Source of the DNA: Halobaculum litoreum
GTDB taxonomy: Archaea; Halobacteriota; Halobacteria; Halobacteriales; Haloferacaceae
Reading direction: 5' to 3'
DNA: 64,000 nt
NCBI RefSeq assembly: GCF_030127125.1
Contig: NZ_CP126156.1
Location: forward strand, 1,488,001 to 1,552,000
In this document: piece by piece, positions 8,901 to 16,587 of the stretch
Position numbering within the stretch: position 1 is the stretch's first letter
Layout of the letters: the number at the start of each line of letters is the position of its first letter
Made by a program: the position numbers and the translations under genes
Notes under the pieces: model-generated
Databases searched by the model: none
What the model was told of the DNA's origin: nothing
The model's input: the letters and a program-made list of their open reading frames with translations, nothing else

Positions 8901-9644
8901 TCACGGGGCGTCGTCGCCCGGCCCGTCCGCCGGCGGGTCGGCCGCGACGTGTTCGAGTCCCTCCTCGGCGAGCAGGTCGCGCGCCCGGTCGGTGACCGAC
9001 GGCGCGAGGAGGACGCCCCGGACCGTCGTGCCGCCCGGCTCCTCGCGTTCGACCGCGGCGACGTACCGCGCGAGCTGGCCGGCCGCGTCCGGCCCGACCC
9101 GCCGTCGCTTCAGCTCGACGACCACCGGGCGCCCCTCGGCGTCGCGGCCGAACACGTCGACCGGGCCGGCCTCCGTCTCGCGTTCGGTAGCGAGCGGCTC
9201 GAACCCCGGCTCCACCACCGCGGGGTCGGCGAGTACGCGCTCCTTGAGGTCGGCCTCGCTCCCGACCACCTCCACCGAACGCCCGCCCGTCACGCCGTAC
9301 GCCGCGAGGTGCTCCACCGCGGAGAACCGGACGTCGAGCCGTTCGTCGGGCGACTCGCGGACGCTCCGCACGCGGAGGCGCCCGTCGCGGACGGCCGCGC
9401 GGTGTTCGCTCCCCGGCGGCTGCCAGTTGACCGGGGTCCGCCCCTCGTCGGTGTGGACCAGCGCCGAGCCGTCCGGCTTGAGCACCACCAGCCGGGCCCC
9501 CGGCCCGAGCGACGACGACGCCCGGCCGTCGTACTCGACGCTGCAGGTGCCGAACAGCGTCACGAGGTCCCCCCTGTCGAACGCCGCCTCCAGCTCCCAC
9601 AGCGCCTCGCGGTGGGACGGGTCGTGGAGCGTCGTCGCGGTCAC
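8901..9644 (-). CDS. nucS: Mismatch-sensing endonuclease NucS (EndoMS)
   Basis: A 247-residue NucS/EndoMS endonuclease, which cuts both strands at mismatches or branched DNA. The N-terminal half is the DNA-binding and dimerisation domain. The C-terminal RecB-like nuclease has GPVDVFGRDAEGRPVVVELK: Asp163, Glu177 and Lys179 form the catalytic D-ExK, with Gln190 and Tyr194 as the QxxxY element. The ATG at 9644 gives MTATTLHDPS. All key residues are present. The tail (PPADGPGDDAP) lacks a clear PCNA-binding box. A MutL is also encoded at 22.4 kb, so two mismatch systems coexist. Confidence 0.95.
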   Translation of the reverse strand: MTATTLHDPSHREALWELEAAFDRGDLVTLFGTCSVEYDGRASSSLGPGARLVVLKPDGSALVHTDEGRTPVNWQPPGSEHRAAVRDGRLRVRSVRESPDERLDVRFSAVEHLAAYGVTGGRSVEVVGSEADLKERVLADPAVVEPGFEPLATERETEAGPVDVFGRDAEGRPVVVELKRRRVGPDAAGQLARYVAAVEREEPGGTTVRGVLLAPSVTDRARDLLAEEGLEHVAADPPADGPGDDAP

Positions 9645-9817
9645 GGCGCCTCCCTCCCGGTCGTGTTCACGGCGTCCGGTCCGGCCCGTGGGCGAATAAG
9701 CGCGACGGCGCCGTCGCTGTCGAGCCCGCCGTCGCGTCGTCGTCGACGCGGCCGTGGCTCGTCGGTGTGAAAAACGGTGAAAACTGCGGCACGGACTGCG
9801 TCCGTGTCGTCGGAACC

Positions 9818-10012
9818 TTACAGGCGCTGCAGGTTCTTCGCGCGGGGGCCCTTCTCGGCCTCCTCGATGTCGAACTCGACCTCCTGACCTTCCTCCAGGT
9901 CCGGACCGCCGACGTCCTCCATGTGGAAGAAAACGTCCTCGTCCGCGTCCTCAGTCTCGATGAATCCGTAGCCGCCGGTGTCGTTGAAGAAGTCGACCTT
10001 CCCAGTTGCCAT
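9818..10012 (-). CDS. cspA: Cold-shock domain protein
   Basis: A 64-residue single cold-shock domain, an OB fold that binds single-stranded nucleic acid through RNP1 (GGYGFIET) and RNP2 (DVFFHMEDV). The start MATGKVDFFNDTGGYGF is canonical. A TATA-like GGGTTATCCG lies at 10035-10044 on the minus strand, 23-32 nt before the ATG at 10012, fitting a leaderless mRNA. It is monocistronic: nucS is 173 nt downstream on the same strand, and an EthD-like gene starts beyond 10141. Haloarchaea usually have several such proteins; this is the acidic short form. Confidence 0.96.
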   Translation of the reverse strand: MATGKVDFFNDTGGYGFIETEDADEDVFFHMEDVGGPDLEEGQEVEFDIEEAEKGPRAKNLQRL

Positions 10013-10034
10013 ACACGACACGAGCGGAGGGGAA

Positions 10035-10044
10035 CGGATAACCC
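10035..10044 (-). promoter_or_regulatory. cspA TATA element
   Basis: GGGTTATCCG on the minus strand lies 23-32 nt before the cspA ATG (10012), fitting a leaderless mRNA. Confidence 0.5.
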
Positions 10045-10140
10045 TTCCGAGTCGGGGACGCGTGTGTGAACTATCCACGCGGAGACCCGATCGCGGCCGC
10101 GAGCGGGCCTCTCGCCCGCCGACGCCCCGTGTACGGGGGG

Positions 10141-10455
10141 CTACTCGACGACGACCTCCTCGTCGAGCACCACGCGTTCCGCGGCGTCCATGTCCGCGAA
10201 CGACGCGGCGTCCGCGGTCACCTCGCGCCCGAGTTCCGAGCCGAACGCCCCGGCCATCGTCTCGGCGTCCGGGAACCACAGCTCCGCGAGCGCGTCGTAG
10301 CCGGCCGACTCGGGGTCGTCCGGGAACGACACCGTGTACCGCTCCAACCCCGGCAGGTCCGCGGCCAGCGGCGCGTGCGTCTCTCGGTAGTACTCCCGGA
10401 ACTCCGCGACGGTCGTCCCCGCCGCTCTGGTGAGCGTGATCGCGAGTTTCGTCAT
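10141..10455 (-). CDS. EthD family protein (dimeric alpha+beta barrel)
   Basis: A 104-residue EthD/ferredoxin-like protein: MTKLAITLTRAAGTTVAEF, then the family signature YYRETHAPLAADLPGLERY with the conserved His, and AELWFPDAETMAGAF. Such proteins form dimeric alpha+beta barrels; EthD itself supports ethyl tert-butyl ether breakdown, but most members have no known substrate. The start is the ATG at 10455. It is a single gene divergent from the NodB-like gene at 10654. I am sure of the fold family; no function is proposed. Confidence 0.85.
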   Translation of the reverse strand: MTKLAITLTRAAGTTVAEFREYYRETHAPLAADLPGLERYTVSFPDDPESAGYDALAELWFPDAETMAGAFGSELGREVTADAASFADMDAAERVVLDEEVVVE

Positions 10456-10617
10456 CGACCCGGCGGTTCGCCGAGTCGCGTCATAAACGCCCCGGGGGCG
10501 GGCGCGTGCCGGTAGCCGGCTCCTATCGGGCCACGGGCCGACGAACCCGGCGAGCGCGCTCCCCCGACCGTCCTCGCTCGCACGTGTACGGAGAGAATAC
10601 GCCGAGTTACGCCCCGC

Positions 10618-10627
10618 GTAGCAATAC
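10618..10627 (+). promoter_or_regulatory. Candidate core promoter element GTAGCAATAC
   Basis: This 10-mer lies 36 nt before the TTG start at 10654. The identical 10-mer occurs at 42713-42722, 35 nt before the ATG of a copper protein. The matching spacing supports a TATA-type role and supports the TTG start of the deacetylase gene. Confidence 0.4.
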
Positions 10628-10653
10628 GTCCCCCTGCCCGTCCCCCTGATATC

Positions 10654-11661
10654 TTGCCACCGAACGCGTCCGCACGTCGCCGTCCGGCCGCAGGGGACGA
10701 CGACAGCCCGCCGCCCCGGTCGACGCCCGCCCTGACGATCAGCATGGAGATCGAACTCGGGTGGGGCGTGCACGACCTCGGCCACGACGACCACCTCTCC
10801 CCGGACGGGAGCACGGAGCGGCGCTACCTCGGGAAGCTCCTGGAGAAGGCCGACGAGTGCGGCGTCCCGATCAGCTTCAACATCGTCGGGCACCTCCTCC
10901 TCGACGAGTGCGACGGGACGCACCCGGGTGCACACGAGGCGGGCTGGTTCGACGCCGACCCCGGAACCGACGCCGAGACCGACCCGCTGTTCTACGCGCC
11001 CGACGCCGCCCGGGCCGTCCTCGACGCCGACGTCGACCACGAACTGTGCACGCACACCTTCTCGCACGTCCTGTGCGGACAGGTCTCGCGCGCGGTCGTC
11101 GAGGACGAGCTCGCTGCGGTGCGTTCGCTCCACGACGACCTCGGGGCGCCCGTCCGGTCGATCGTGCCCCCGCGCCACTCGCGGCCGCCGAACGACCTGC
11201 TGGCCGACCACGGGATCGCCGTCGCCCGGTACGCGGTGCCGACGAGCGGCGACGGCCGCCTCAGGCGGCTCCGCGAACTCACCGTGGGCCCGCATCCCCT
11301 GTGGGAGCCCGCCCTCGTCGACGGCGTCCTCGAGACGTACTGCACGACGTACCCCTCGCTCACGGCCGCGTCGCTGCCGTCCGGGCAGTCGCCCGCCCCG
11401 CGCGTGTTCCGGCCCGTCCCCCGGGCCGTCCGGAAGCGGCTCCACGGTCGCTACCTGCGGCGCAGCACCGAGCGCGCCATCGAGACGGGCGTCCCGCTCC
11501 ACCTGTGGTGTCACCTCTACGACCTGAGCAACGAGCACCAGTGGGACGTCGTTTCGGACTACCTCGAGTACCTCGGGTCGATGCCCGACGACGCCCTCGC
11601 CGTCCGGACGATGGAGTCACTCGGCGGCGCGACGGACGCACCGACCGTCCCACACCGGTAG
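10654..11661 (+). CDS. NodB-like polysaccharide deacetylase family protein
   Basis: A 335-residue protein with NodB (carbohydrate esterase 4) features. Strand 1 is LTISMEIELGWG, with Glu where the catalytic Asp-Asp usually stands. The metal-binding His segment is HELCTHTFSHVL, and the Arg segment is IVPPRHSRPPNDLL. The C-terminal WCHLYDLSNEHQWD carries a further conserved His. It may deacetylate or otherwise modify a surface polysaccharide or glycan. The TTG at 10654 is chosen because the conserved strand begins before the first ATG (10744) and a TATA-like element sits 36 nt upstream. It is convergent with the DoxX gene, 27 nt apart. Confidence 0.75.
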   Translation: MPPNASARRRPAAGDDDSPPPRSTPALTISMEIELGWGVHDLGHDDHLSPDGSTERRYLGKLLEKADECGVPISFNIVGHLLLDECDGTHPGAHEAGWFDADPGTDAETDPLFYAPDAARAVLDADVDHELCTHTFSHVLCGQVSRAVVEDELAAVRSLHDDLGAPVRSIVPPRHSRPPNDLLADHGIAVARYAVPTSGDGRLRRLRELTVGPHPLWEPALVDGVLETYCTTYPSLTAASLPSGQSPAPRVFRPVPRAVRKRLHGRYLRRSTERAIETGVPLHLWCHLYDLSNEHQWDVVSDYLEYLGSMPDDALAVRTMESLGGATDAPTVPHR

Positions 11662-11688
11662 CGGGGGCGGCGGGGCGACGACTCGAAG

Positions 11689-12114
11689 CTACTCCTCGGC
11701 GGGGAGGGGGTCCGTGTACCACCACGCCCACGCGATCAGGACCGCCTGCAGGGGGAGGCGGAGCCACGCGACCGCACGGGCGACGCCCGAGAGCCGGTCG
11801 GGGACCGTCTCCAGTCCCTCCCCCCGGACGGCCATGTTGACGTTCGCCGGGAACACCGCCACGAGCAGGAGGACGATCCCTCGCGCCGCGCGCGATCGGG
11901 TGCGAGGGTGCAACACCCCGAGCCCGAGCGCGACCTCCGCGAGTCCGGACAGGTACACGAGCCCGACGGGCTTGGGGAGTTCGTCCGGGACGATGTGAGC
12001 GAACGGCTTCGGAGCGAGGAAGTGCGCGACCCCGGCGACGATATAGGCGGCGCTCATCACGTACAGCAGGGGACGTTTGAGGCGTGTGAGGGCGGACGGA
12101 GATTCTGGCATCAT
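11689..12114 (-). CDS. DoxX-like membrane protein
   Basis: A 141-residue integral membrane protein with four predicted hydrophobic segments: LLYVMSAAYIVAGVAHFLAP, LVYLSGLAEVALGLGVL, GIVLLLVAVFPANVNMAV and LRLPLQAVLIAWAWWYT. The arrangement and the GLAEVALGLGVL and FPANVNMA segments match the DoxX/DoxD-like family. It could act in a thiosulfate:quinone or redox module, but no soluble partner is nearby, so only the family is assigned. The start is the ATG at 12114 (an adjacent ATG at 12111 is equivalent). Confidence 0.8.
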   Translation of the reverse strand: MMPESPSALTRLKRPLLYVMSAAYIVAGVAHFLAPKPFAHIVPDELPKPVGLVYLSGLAEVALGLGVLHPRTRSRAARGIVLLLVAVFPANVNMAVRGEGLETVPDRLSGVARAVAWLRLPLQAVLIAWAWWYTDPLPAEE

Positions 12115-12345
12115 CGGGGTCCTCGTAGGGGTCCGATAAGGAACTTGTCTCCGACGCAGTTCGGGTTCGCACGCCGGTCCGTCCGGTCCGATACACCCCG
12201 TGGTGGTGGTCGATCCCGAACTCACGAGAGGGATACATCGGAACCGGTTCGGCCATCGGACCGTGCTGTCGCCCGGCGATGCGTATCGACCAGTCGGTAT
12301 CGGAGCGAAGCTGGTTCGCGGAACGGACCTCGCGGAAAACGGGGA

Positions 12346-12419
12346 TGCCGCCTCCCCGATTTGAACGGGGGACAGCTCGATCTTCAGTCGAGTGCTCTCC
12401 CAGTCTGAGCTAAGGCGGC
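12346..12419 (-). tRNA. tRNA-Phe (GAA)
   Basis: A 74-nt cloverleaf on the minus strand. The acceptor stem pairs GCCGCCT with AGGCGGC, followed by discriminator A. The D-loop is GCTCAGACTGGGAGAGC, the anticodon stem CTCGA/TCGAG encloses the loop CTGAAGA with anticodon GAA, and the T-loop is GTTCAAATC. No intron is seen and CCA is not encoded. An AT-rich TTTTTCATACC lies about 20-30 nt upstream. Confidence 0.97.
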
Positions 12420-12479
12420 CTGTCTCACAGAACCCCGGCGGTATGAAAAAGCGTTTCGAATCGCCACGCGGGCCGGCGG

Positions 12480-13055
12480 TCAGCGCACGTCGCGCCGCTC
12501 CTTGAACGTGATCGTGACGTCGTCCGACTCGACGGTCGTGACGATGGTGATCCAACCGTCGGCCCGCTGTACTTGGAAGCCCTCGGCGTAGGAGAGTTCG
12601 ATCCGGCTCGTCTCCGTCGTCGACGCGCCGGCGTCGAGGGCGCCGACGTCCCGCCTCCCCTCCCAGATCCTGTCGTCCTGCGCGGTGGAGTTCCCGGCGT
12701 AGATCCGCGTGTGCACCGAGACGCCGGTCGCCGTCTCGTCGCGGTTGTTGTCGAGCCGGACGGTCACGTCGCGACAGGTCTGTCCGCACTGTTCGATCGA
12801 CTCGACCGCGAACGTGTACGGCGGGAGCGACCGGGTGTCGTCGCCGCCGCTCGCGGCGGTGCCCTCGTCGCCGGCGGCGGTCGAGTCGCCCCCGGCGTCG
12901 TAGACGGTGCCGGTGGACGCCGGCGTCTCGGTGACGGTGTCTGACCCGCCGCCGGCGTCGCCGAGCGGCCCGATGCCGGCGACGAACGCCGCGGCCCCGC
13001 CGACCGCGACCACCGCGACGACCGCCAGCACGGCGACGGCCCCTTTCGTACTCAT
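12480..13055 (-). CDS. Secreted or membrane-anchored haloarchaeal protein of unknown function
   Basis: A 191-residue protein. Residues 5-28 form one hydrophobic segment (VAVLAVVAVVAVGGAAAFVA), followed by a low-complexity Gly/Asp/Thr linker to about residue 75. The beta-rich C-terminal domain (YTFAVESIEQCGQTCRDVTV; TGVSVHTRIYAGN; TETSRIELSYAEG) has two cysteines (CGQTC) that could form a disulfide. The fold suggests an extracellular immunoglobulin-like domain. The start is the ATG at 13055. It is flanked by tRNA-Phe and tRNA-Val on the same strand. Function unknown. Confidence 0.72.
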   Translation of the reverse strand: MSTKGAVAVLAVVAVVAVGGAAAFVAGIGPLGDAGGGSDTVTETPASTGTVYDAGGDSTAAGDEGTAASGGDDTRSLPPYTFAVESIEQCGQTCRDVTVRLDNNRDETATGVSVHTRIYAGNSTAQDDRIWEGRRDVGALDAGASTTETSRIELSYAEGFQVQRADGWITIVTTVESDDVTITFKERRDVR

Positions 13056-13353
13056 CGTCGGTCCCCTCCCGAGGTACGCTCGTCCATCGTGACCGCCCGT
13101 TCGGGGACGACGGGCAAAAGGTCGCACGGCCGTTCAGGCGGCTACAGGCGGATTAACCGGGTGACAGCGTGGTGGCGACCGGAGCGTACCCGTGGCGAAC
13201 GGAAACGTGCACCGAACCCTCCGGGACGGATCCGGGTGGGAACCGGGGGCGAGCGGACGCCGCCCGGCACCCCCCGGTGGCGGTCGTCGGGTCGCGAGAA
13301 CCGGATCACCCGTGCGACGGCCAACGCCGTCGGCTGTCGCTCGCCGGGTCGAG
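13056..13353. other. Gene-free stretch of 298 nt between a secreted-protein gene and tRNA-Val
   Basis: This is the longest intergenic gap in the window. It holds no convincing ORF. An AT-richer ACCTTTTGCCC (minus strand, about 13110-13120) could be a promoter for the gene starting at 13055, which would imply a leader of about 30 nt. Otherwise I see only GC-rich sequence. Confidence 0.5.
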
Positions 13354-13426
13354 TGGGCTCGGGCGGATTTGAACCACCGGCCTCTTCCTTGTAAGGGAAG
13401 CGTCATAACCACTAGACCACGAGCCC
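13354..13426 (-). tRNA. tRNA-Val (TAC)
   Basis: A 73-nt cloverleaf on the minus strand. The acceptor stem pairs GGGCTCG with CGAGCCC, then discriminator A. The anticodon stem CTTCC/GGAAG encloses loop CTTACAA with anticodon TAC, reading GUA Val codons. The T-loop is GTTCAAATC. No intron is seen and CCA is not encoded. A TATA-like GGGTTATTCC lies about 25-35 nt upstream, overlapping an inverted repeat. Confidence 0.96.
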
Positions 13427-13430
13427 GTAC

Positions 13431-13452
13431 CCGAACGAACTCCGTCGTTCGG
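13431..13452. repeat. Perfect 8-bp inverted repeat upstream of tRNA-Val
   Basis: CCGAACGA (13431-13438) and TCGTTCGG (13445-13452) are exact reverse complements around a 6-nt loop. The repeat lies just upstream of the tRNA-Val 5' end (13426), between the tRNA and its TATA-like element, and 57 nt before the DUF192 gene. It could be a hairpin or a protein-binding dyad. Confidence 0.6.
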
Positions 13453-13508
13453 AATAACCCTTCGCTTTCCCCGATACGCTTTCCCGACCGGACCGCGTTC
13501 GCTGACCC

Positions 13509-14003
13509 ATGTCCGCGTCCCGCCCGCGCGTCGCCGTCCTCCTCGTGTTGCTGACCGCGCTCGCCGGGTGTACCGGTGCGTTGTCCAGCGTCGCGAACGA
13601 CGGCGAGTACGACCGGACGACCGTCACGGTCGTCGACGCCGACGGGGGCGAGCTCGGCACGGTCGACGTCCGCGTCGCCGACACGTACACGAAGCGGTAC
13701 ACCGGCCTGTCGGACACCGCGTCGCTCGGGCCCGACGAGGGGATGCTGTTCGTCCACGGGTCGGAGGGGGAGCAGGCGTACGTCATGCGCGACATGGACT
13801 TCCCCATCGACATCGTGTTCGTCGCCGCCAACGGGACGATCACGCGGATCCACCACGCCGAGCTCCCGCCCGAGGGCACGTCCGGCTCCGACCTCGAGCG
13901 CTACCGCGGCGTCGGGAAGTACGTCCTCGAGGTGCCGTACGGCTGGACGACCGACAACGGCGTGTGCGAGGGGGACACCGTCGAGATCGCCGGCGACTAC
14001 TGA
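13509..14003 (+). CDS. DUF192 lipoprotein
   Basis: A 164-residue DUF192 protein with a lipoprotein signal: residues 7-20 are hydrophobic (VAVLLVLLTALAGC) and end in the lipobox LAGC, so it is probably exported and lipid-anchored at Cys20. The DUF192 domain follows (YTGLSDTASLGPDEGMLFV; MRDMDFPIDIVFVAANGTI; YVLEVPYGWTTDNGV), of normal length for the family. The biochemical role of DUF192 is not established. The start is the ATG at 13509. It is 100 nt ahead of the ABC exporter gene on the same strand. Confidence 0.92.
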   Translation: MSASRPRVAVLLVLLTALAGCTGALSSVANDGEYDRTTVTVVDADGGELGTVDVRVADTYTKRYTGLSDTASLGPDEGMLFVHGSEGEQAYVMRDMDFPIDIVFVAANGTITRIHHAELPPEGTSGSDLERYRGVGKYVLEVPYGWTTDNGVCEGDTVEIAGDY

Positions 14004-14103
14004 GTCGGCGGGACCGTCGCGGCGACGGGGCGACGCGAGCCGGTACCGGGTGTTTCGATTCGAAGCGAACGGTTTAGGGGGCTGCTGTCGGTGTGAGTAG
14101 GTA

Positions 14104-16035
14104 ATGAGTCACCCCTCGGACGAGGACGACCCCTTCGAGGACATCCGGGAGAAGACTGACAACCCGATGAAACGGTTGTTCGCGGAGTACGGGGCCCGGA
14201 ACACCCGGTACTTCGGGCTCGGCTTCTTCGGCAGCGTCGCCGCCCGGGTCCTCGACCTGCTCCCGCCGCTGTTGCTCGGGCTGGCGATCGACGCGATCTT
14301 CCTCCAGAACTCCCAGTTCGAACTCCCGCTCGTTCCGGACAGCCTGATCCCCGCGGGCCAGCAGGACCAACTGCTGTTCAGCGTCGGGATCATCGCGTTC
14401 GCCTTCTTCGGCGGGTCGGTCTTCCACTGGGTCCGGAACTACGGCTGGAACTCCTTCGCGCAGAACATCCAGCACGACATCCGGACGGACACGTACGACA
14501 AGATGCAGCGGCTGAACATGGACTTCTTCGCCGAGAAGCAGACCGGCGAGATGATGTCCGTGCTGTCGAACGACGTGAACCGCCTCGAGCGGTTCCTCAA
14601 CGACGGGATGAACTCCGCGTTCCGGCTGTCGGTGATGGTGATCGGCATCGCGGGGATCATGTTCTGGATGAACCCGCGGCTCGCGCTCATCTCGCTGGTC
14701 CCCGTCCCGATCATCGCGGTGACGACGTGGAAGTTCATCGACGTCATCCAGCCGAAGTACGCCGACGTCCGCTCGACGGTCGGCCACCTCAACTCCCGGC
14801 TGGAGAACAACCTCGGCGGCATCAAGGTGATCAAGACGTTCAACACGGAGGGGTTCGAGTCCGAGCGCGTCGACGACGTCTCCTACGACTACTACGACGC
14901 CAACTGGGACGCCATCACCACGCGGATCAAGTTCTTCCCCGCGCTGCGGGTGATCGCCGGCGTCGGCTTCGTCATCACCTTCGCGGTCGGCGGCTTCTGG
15001 GTGTTGGGGCTGGCTCCCCTGTGGCTCACCGGCGGCGCCGAACTGCGCCCCGGGACGTTCGCCACGTTCATCCTCTACACCCAGCGGTTCATCTGGCCGA
15101 TGGCGCAGTTCGGCTCGATCATCAACATGTACCAGCGCGCCCGCGCCTCCAGCGCCCGCCTGTTCGGCCTGATGGACACGCCCTCGCGCATCGTCGAGGA
15201 CCCCGCGGCGGAGGACCTCGTGGTCGAGGACGGCGAGGTGGTGTACGACGACGTGACGTTCGGCTACGACGACGAGGAGGTCATCGTCGACGACATCTCC
15301 TTCGACGTCGCCGGCGGCGAGACGCTCGCGCTCGTCGGCCCGACCGGCGCCGGCAAGTCGACCGTGCTCAAACTGCTCCTCCGGATGTACGACGTCGACG
15401 ACGGGAGCATCGAGATCGACGGGCAGGACATCCGCGACGTGACGATCCCGAGCCTGCGCCAGTCGCTCGGCTACGTGAGCCAGGACACGTTCATGTTCTA
15501 CGGGACGGTCCGCGACAACATCGCGTACGGCACCTTCGACGCCGACGAGGACGAGATCGTCGAGGCCGCGAAGGCCGCGGAGGCGCACAAGTTCATCCAG
15601 AACCTCCCCGAGGGGTACGACACCGAGATCGGCGAGCGCGGCGTGAAGCTGTCCGGCGGCCAGCGCCAGCGGCTCTCCATCGCCCGCGCGATCCTGAAGG
15701 ACCCCGAGATCCTCGTGCTCGACGAGGCGACCTCCGACGTCGACACGGAGACGGAGATGCTGATCCAGCGCTCCATCGACCGGCTCACCGAGGACCGCAC
15801 CACCTTCGCCATCGCCCACCGCCTGTCGACGATCAAGGACGCCGACCAGATCGTCGTGCTCGAGGACGGCCGGATCGCCGAGCGCGGCACCCACGACGAC
15901 CTGCTGGGCGAGGACGGCCTCTACGCCCACCTCTGGGGCGTCCAAGCGGGCGAGATCGACGAGCTCCCGCAGGAGTTCATCGACCGCGCGGCGCGGCGGG
16001 CCTCGCGGACCGAAGCCGAGGCGAGCGACGACTGA
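14104..16035 (+). CDS. ABC exporter, fused permease and ATPase
   Basis: A 643-residue type I ABC half-transporter (MsbA/lipid-A or multidrug exporter type); it should act as a dimer. An N-terminal domain of six membrane segments fills about residues 35-345. The ATPase has Walker A GPTGAGKST (412-420), signature LSGGQ (516-520), Walker B with Asp540-Glu541, and the switch His572. All catalytic residues are intact. The start is the ATG at 14104. An N-terminal EDDPFEDIREKTDNPMKRLF is the usual acidic leader in haloarchaeal members. The exported substrate is unknown. Confidence 0.95.
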   Translation: MSHPSDEDDPFEDIREKTDNPMKRLFAEYGARNTRYFGLGFFGSVAARVLDLLPPLLLGLAIDAIFLQNSQFELPLVPDSLIPAGQQDQLLFSVGIIAFAFFGGSVFHWVRNYGWNSFAQNIQHDIRTDTYDKMQRLNMDFFAEKQTGEMMSVLSNDVNRLERFLNDGMNSAFRLSVMVIGIAGIMFWMNPRLALISLVPVPIIAVTTWKFIDVIQPKYADVRSTVGHLNSRLENNLGGIKVIKTFNTEGFESERVDDVSYDYYDANWDAITTRIKFFPALRVIAGVGFVITFAVGGFWVLGLAPLWLTGGAELRPGTFATFILYTQRFIWPMAQFGSIINMYQRARASSARLFGLMDTPSRIVEDPAAEDLVVEDGEVVYDDVTFGYDDEEVIVDDISFDVAGGETLALVGPTGAGKSTVLKLLLRMYDVDDGSIEIDGQDIRDVTIPSLRQSLGYVSQDTFMFYGTVRDNIAYGTFDADEDEIVEAAKAAEAHKFIQNLPEGYDTEIGERGVKLSGGQRQRLSIARAILKDPEILVLDEATSDVDTETEMLIQRSIDRLTEDRTTFAIAHRLSTIKDADQIVVLEDGRIAERGTHDDLLGEDGLYAHLWGVQAGEIDELPQEFIDRAARRASRTEAEASDD

Positions 16036-16116
16036 GACGGCCGCGGCGCGCGCGGCGGACGCGACGGGCGCCGCCGACGGCGAAGCTTCTTGCGTGCGGT
16101 CGGAGACGTCCGGACG

Positions 16117-16524
16117 ATGCCCTCCAGACGAGCGTTCGCCGCCGCAGTCGCGTCGGCCGGCCTCGCCGGCCTCTCCGGGTGTCTGTGGCGCACCGGCCTG
16201 TTCCGCGACACACCGACCGTGTACGTGAACAACTACGACGACGACGACCACGAGGTGGCGCTGTCCGTCGTCGCCGCCGACGGCGCGGAGGCGTACCGGG
16301 ACACCGTCACGATGCCGGCCGACACGCGGTACGAGCGCGGCGGGCCGACGCTCACGGTCGGTCGCTACACCGTCACCGGCACGCTCGACGGCGACCTCGT
16401 CGACGAGTATCGGATGGCGCCGCTCGACACGCCGGTCTGGGGCACCCGCCTCCCGGACCTGATCGTCGAGGTGGACGGCGAGTTGGGTCGCTTCGCCGTC
16501 CTCGGGGCGGGCGGGCGGCCGTGA
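16117..16524 (+). CDS. Tat/lipobox secreted protein of unknown function
   Basis: A 135-residue protein beginning MPSRRAFAAAVASAGLAGLS with a lipobox LSGC (Cys22), consistent with export and lipid anchoring. The mature part is beta-rich (PTVYVNNYDDDDHEVALSVV; TLTVGRYTVTGTLDGDLVDE) and looks like a small immunoglobulin-type fold. The start is the ATG at 16117. It lies 81 nt after the ABC exporter on the same strand and 63 nt before pgk. I do not recognise the family. Confidence 0.78.
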   Translation: MPSRRAFAAAVASAGLAGLSGCLWRTGLFRDTPTVYVNNYDDDDHEVALSVVAADGAEAYRDTVTMPADTRYERGGPTLTVGRYTVTGTLDGDLVDEYRMAPLDTPVWGTRLPDLIVEVDGELGRFAVLGAGGRP

Positions 16525-16587
16525 CCGTTCCGGGGCGTCGCCGTCGGTCATCAGCACCTAAGTAGCGGAGCCCCGACCCACGACGTG

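Noticed and set aside
14074..16557. 827-codon minus-strand frame
   Set aside because: Antisense to the ABC exporter, which has every ATPase motif.
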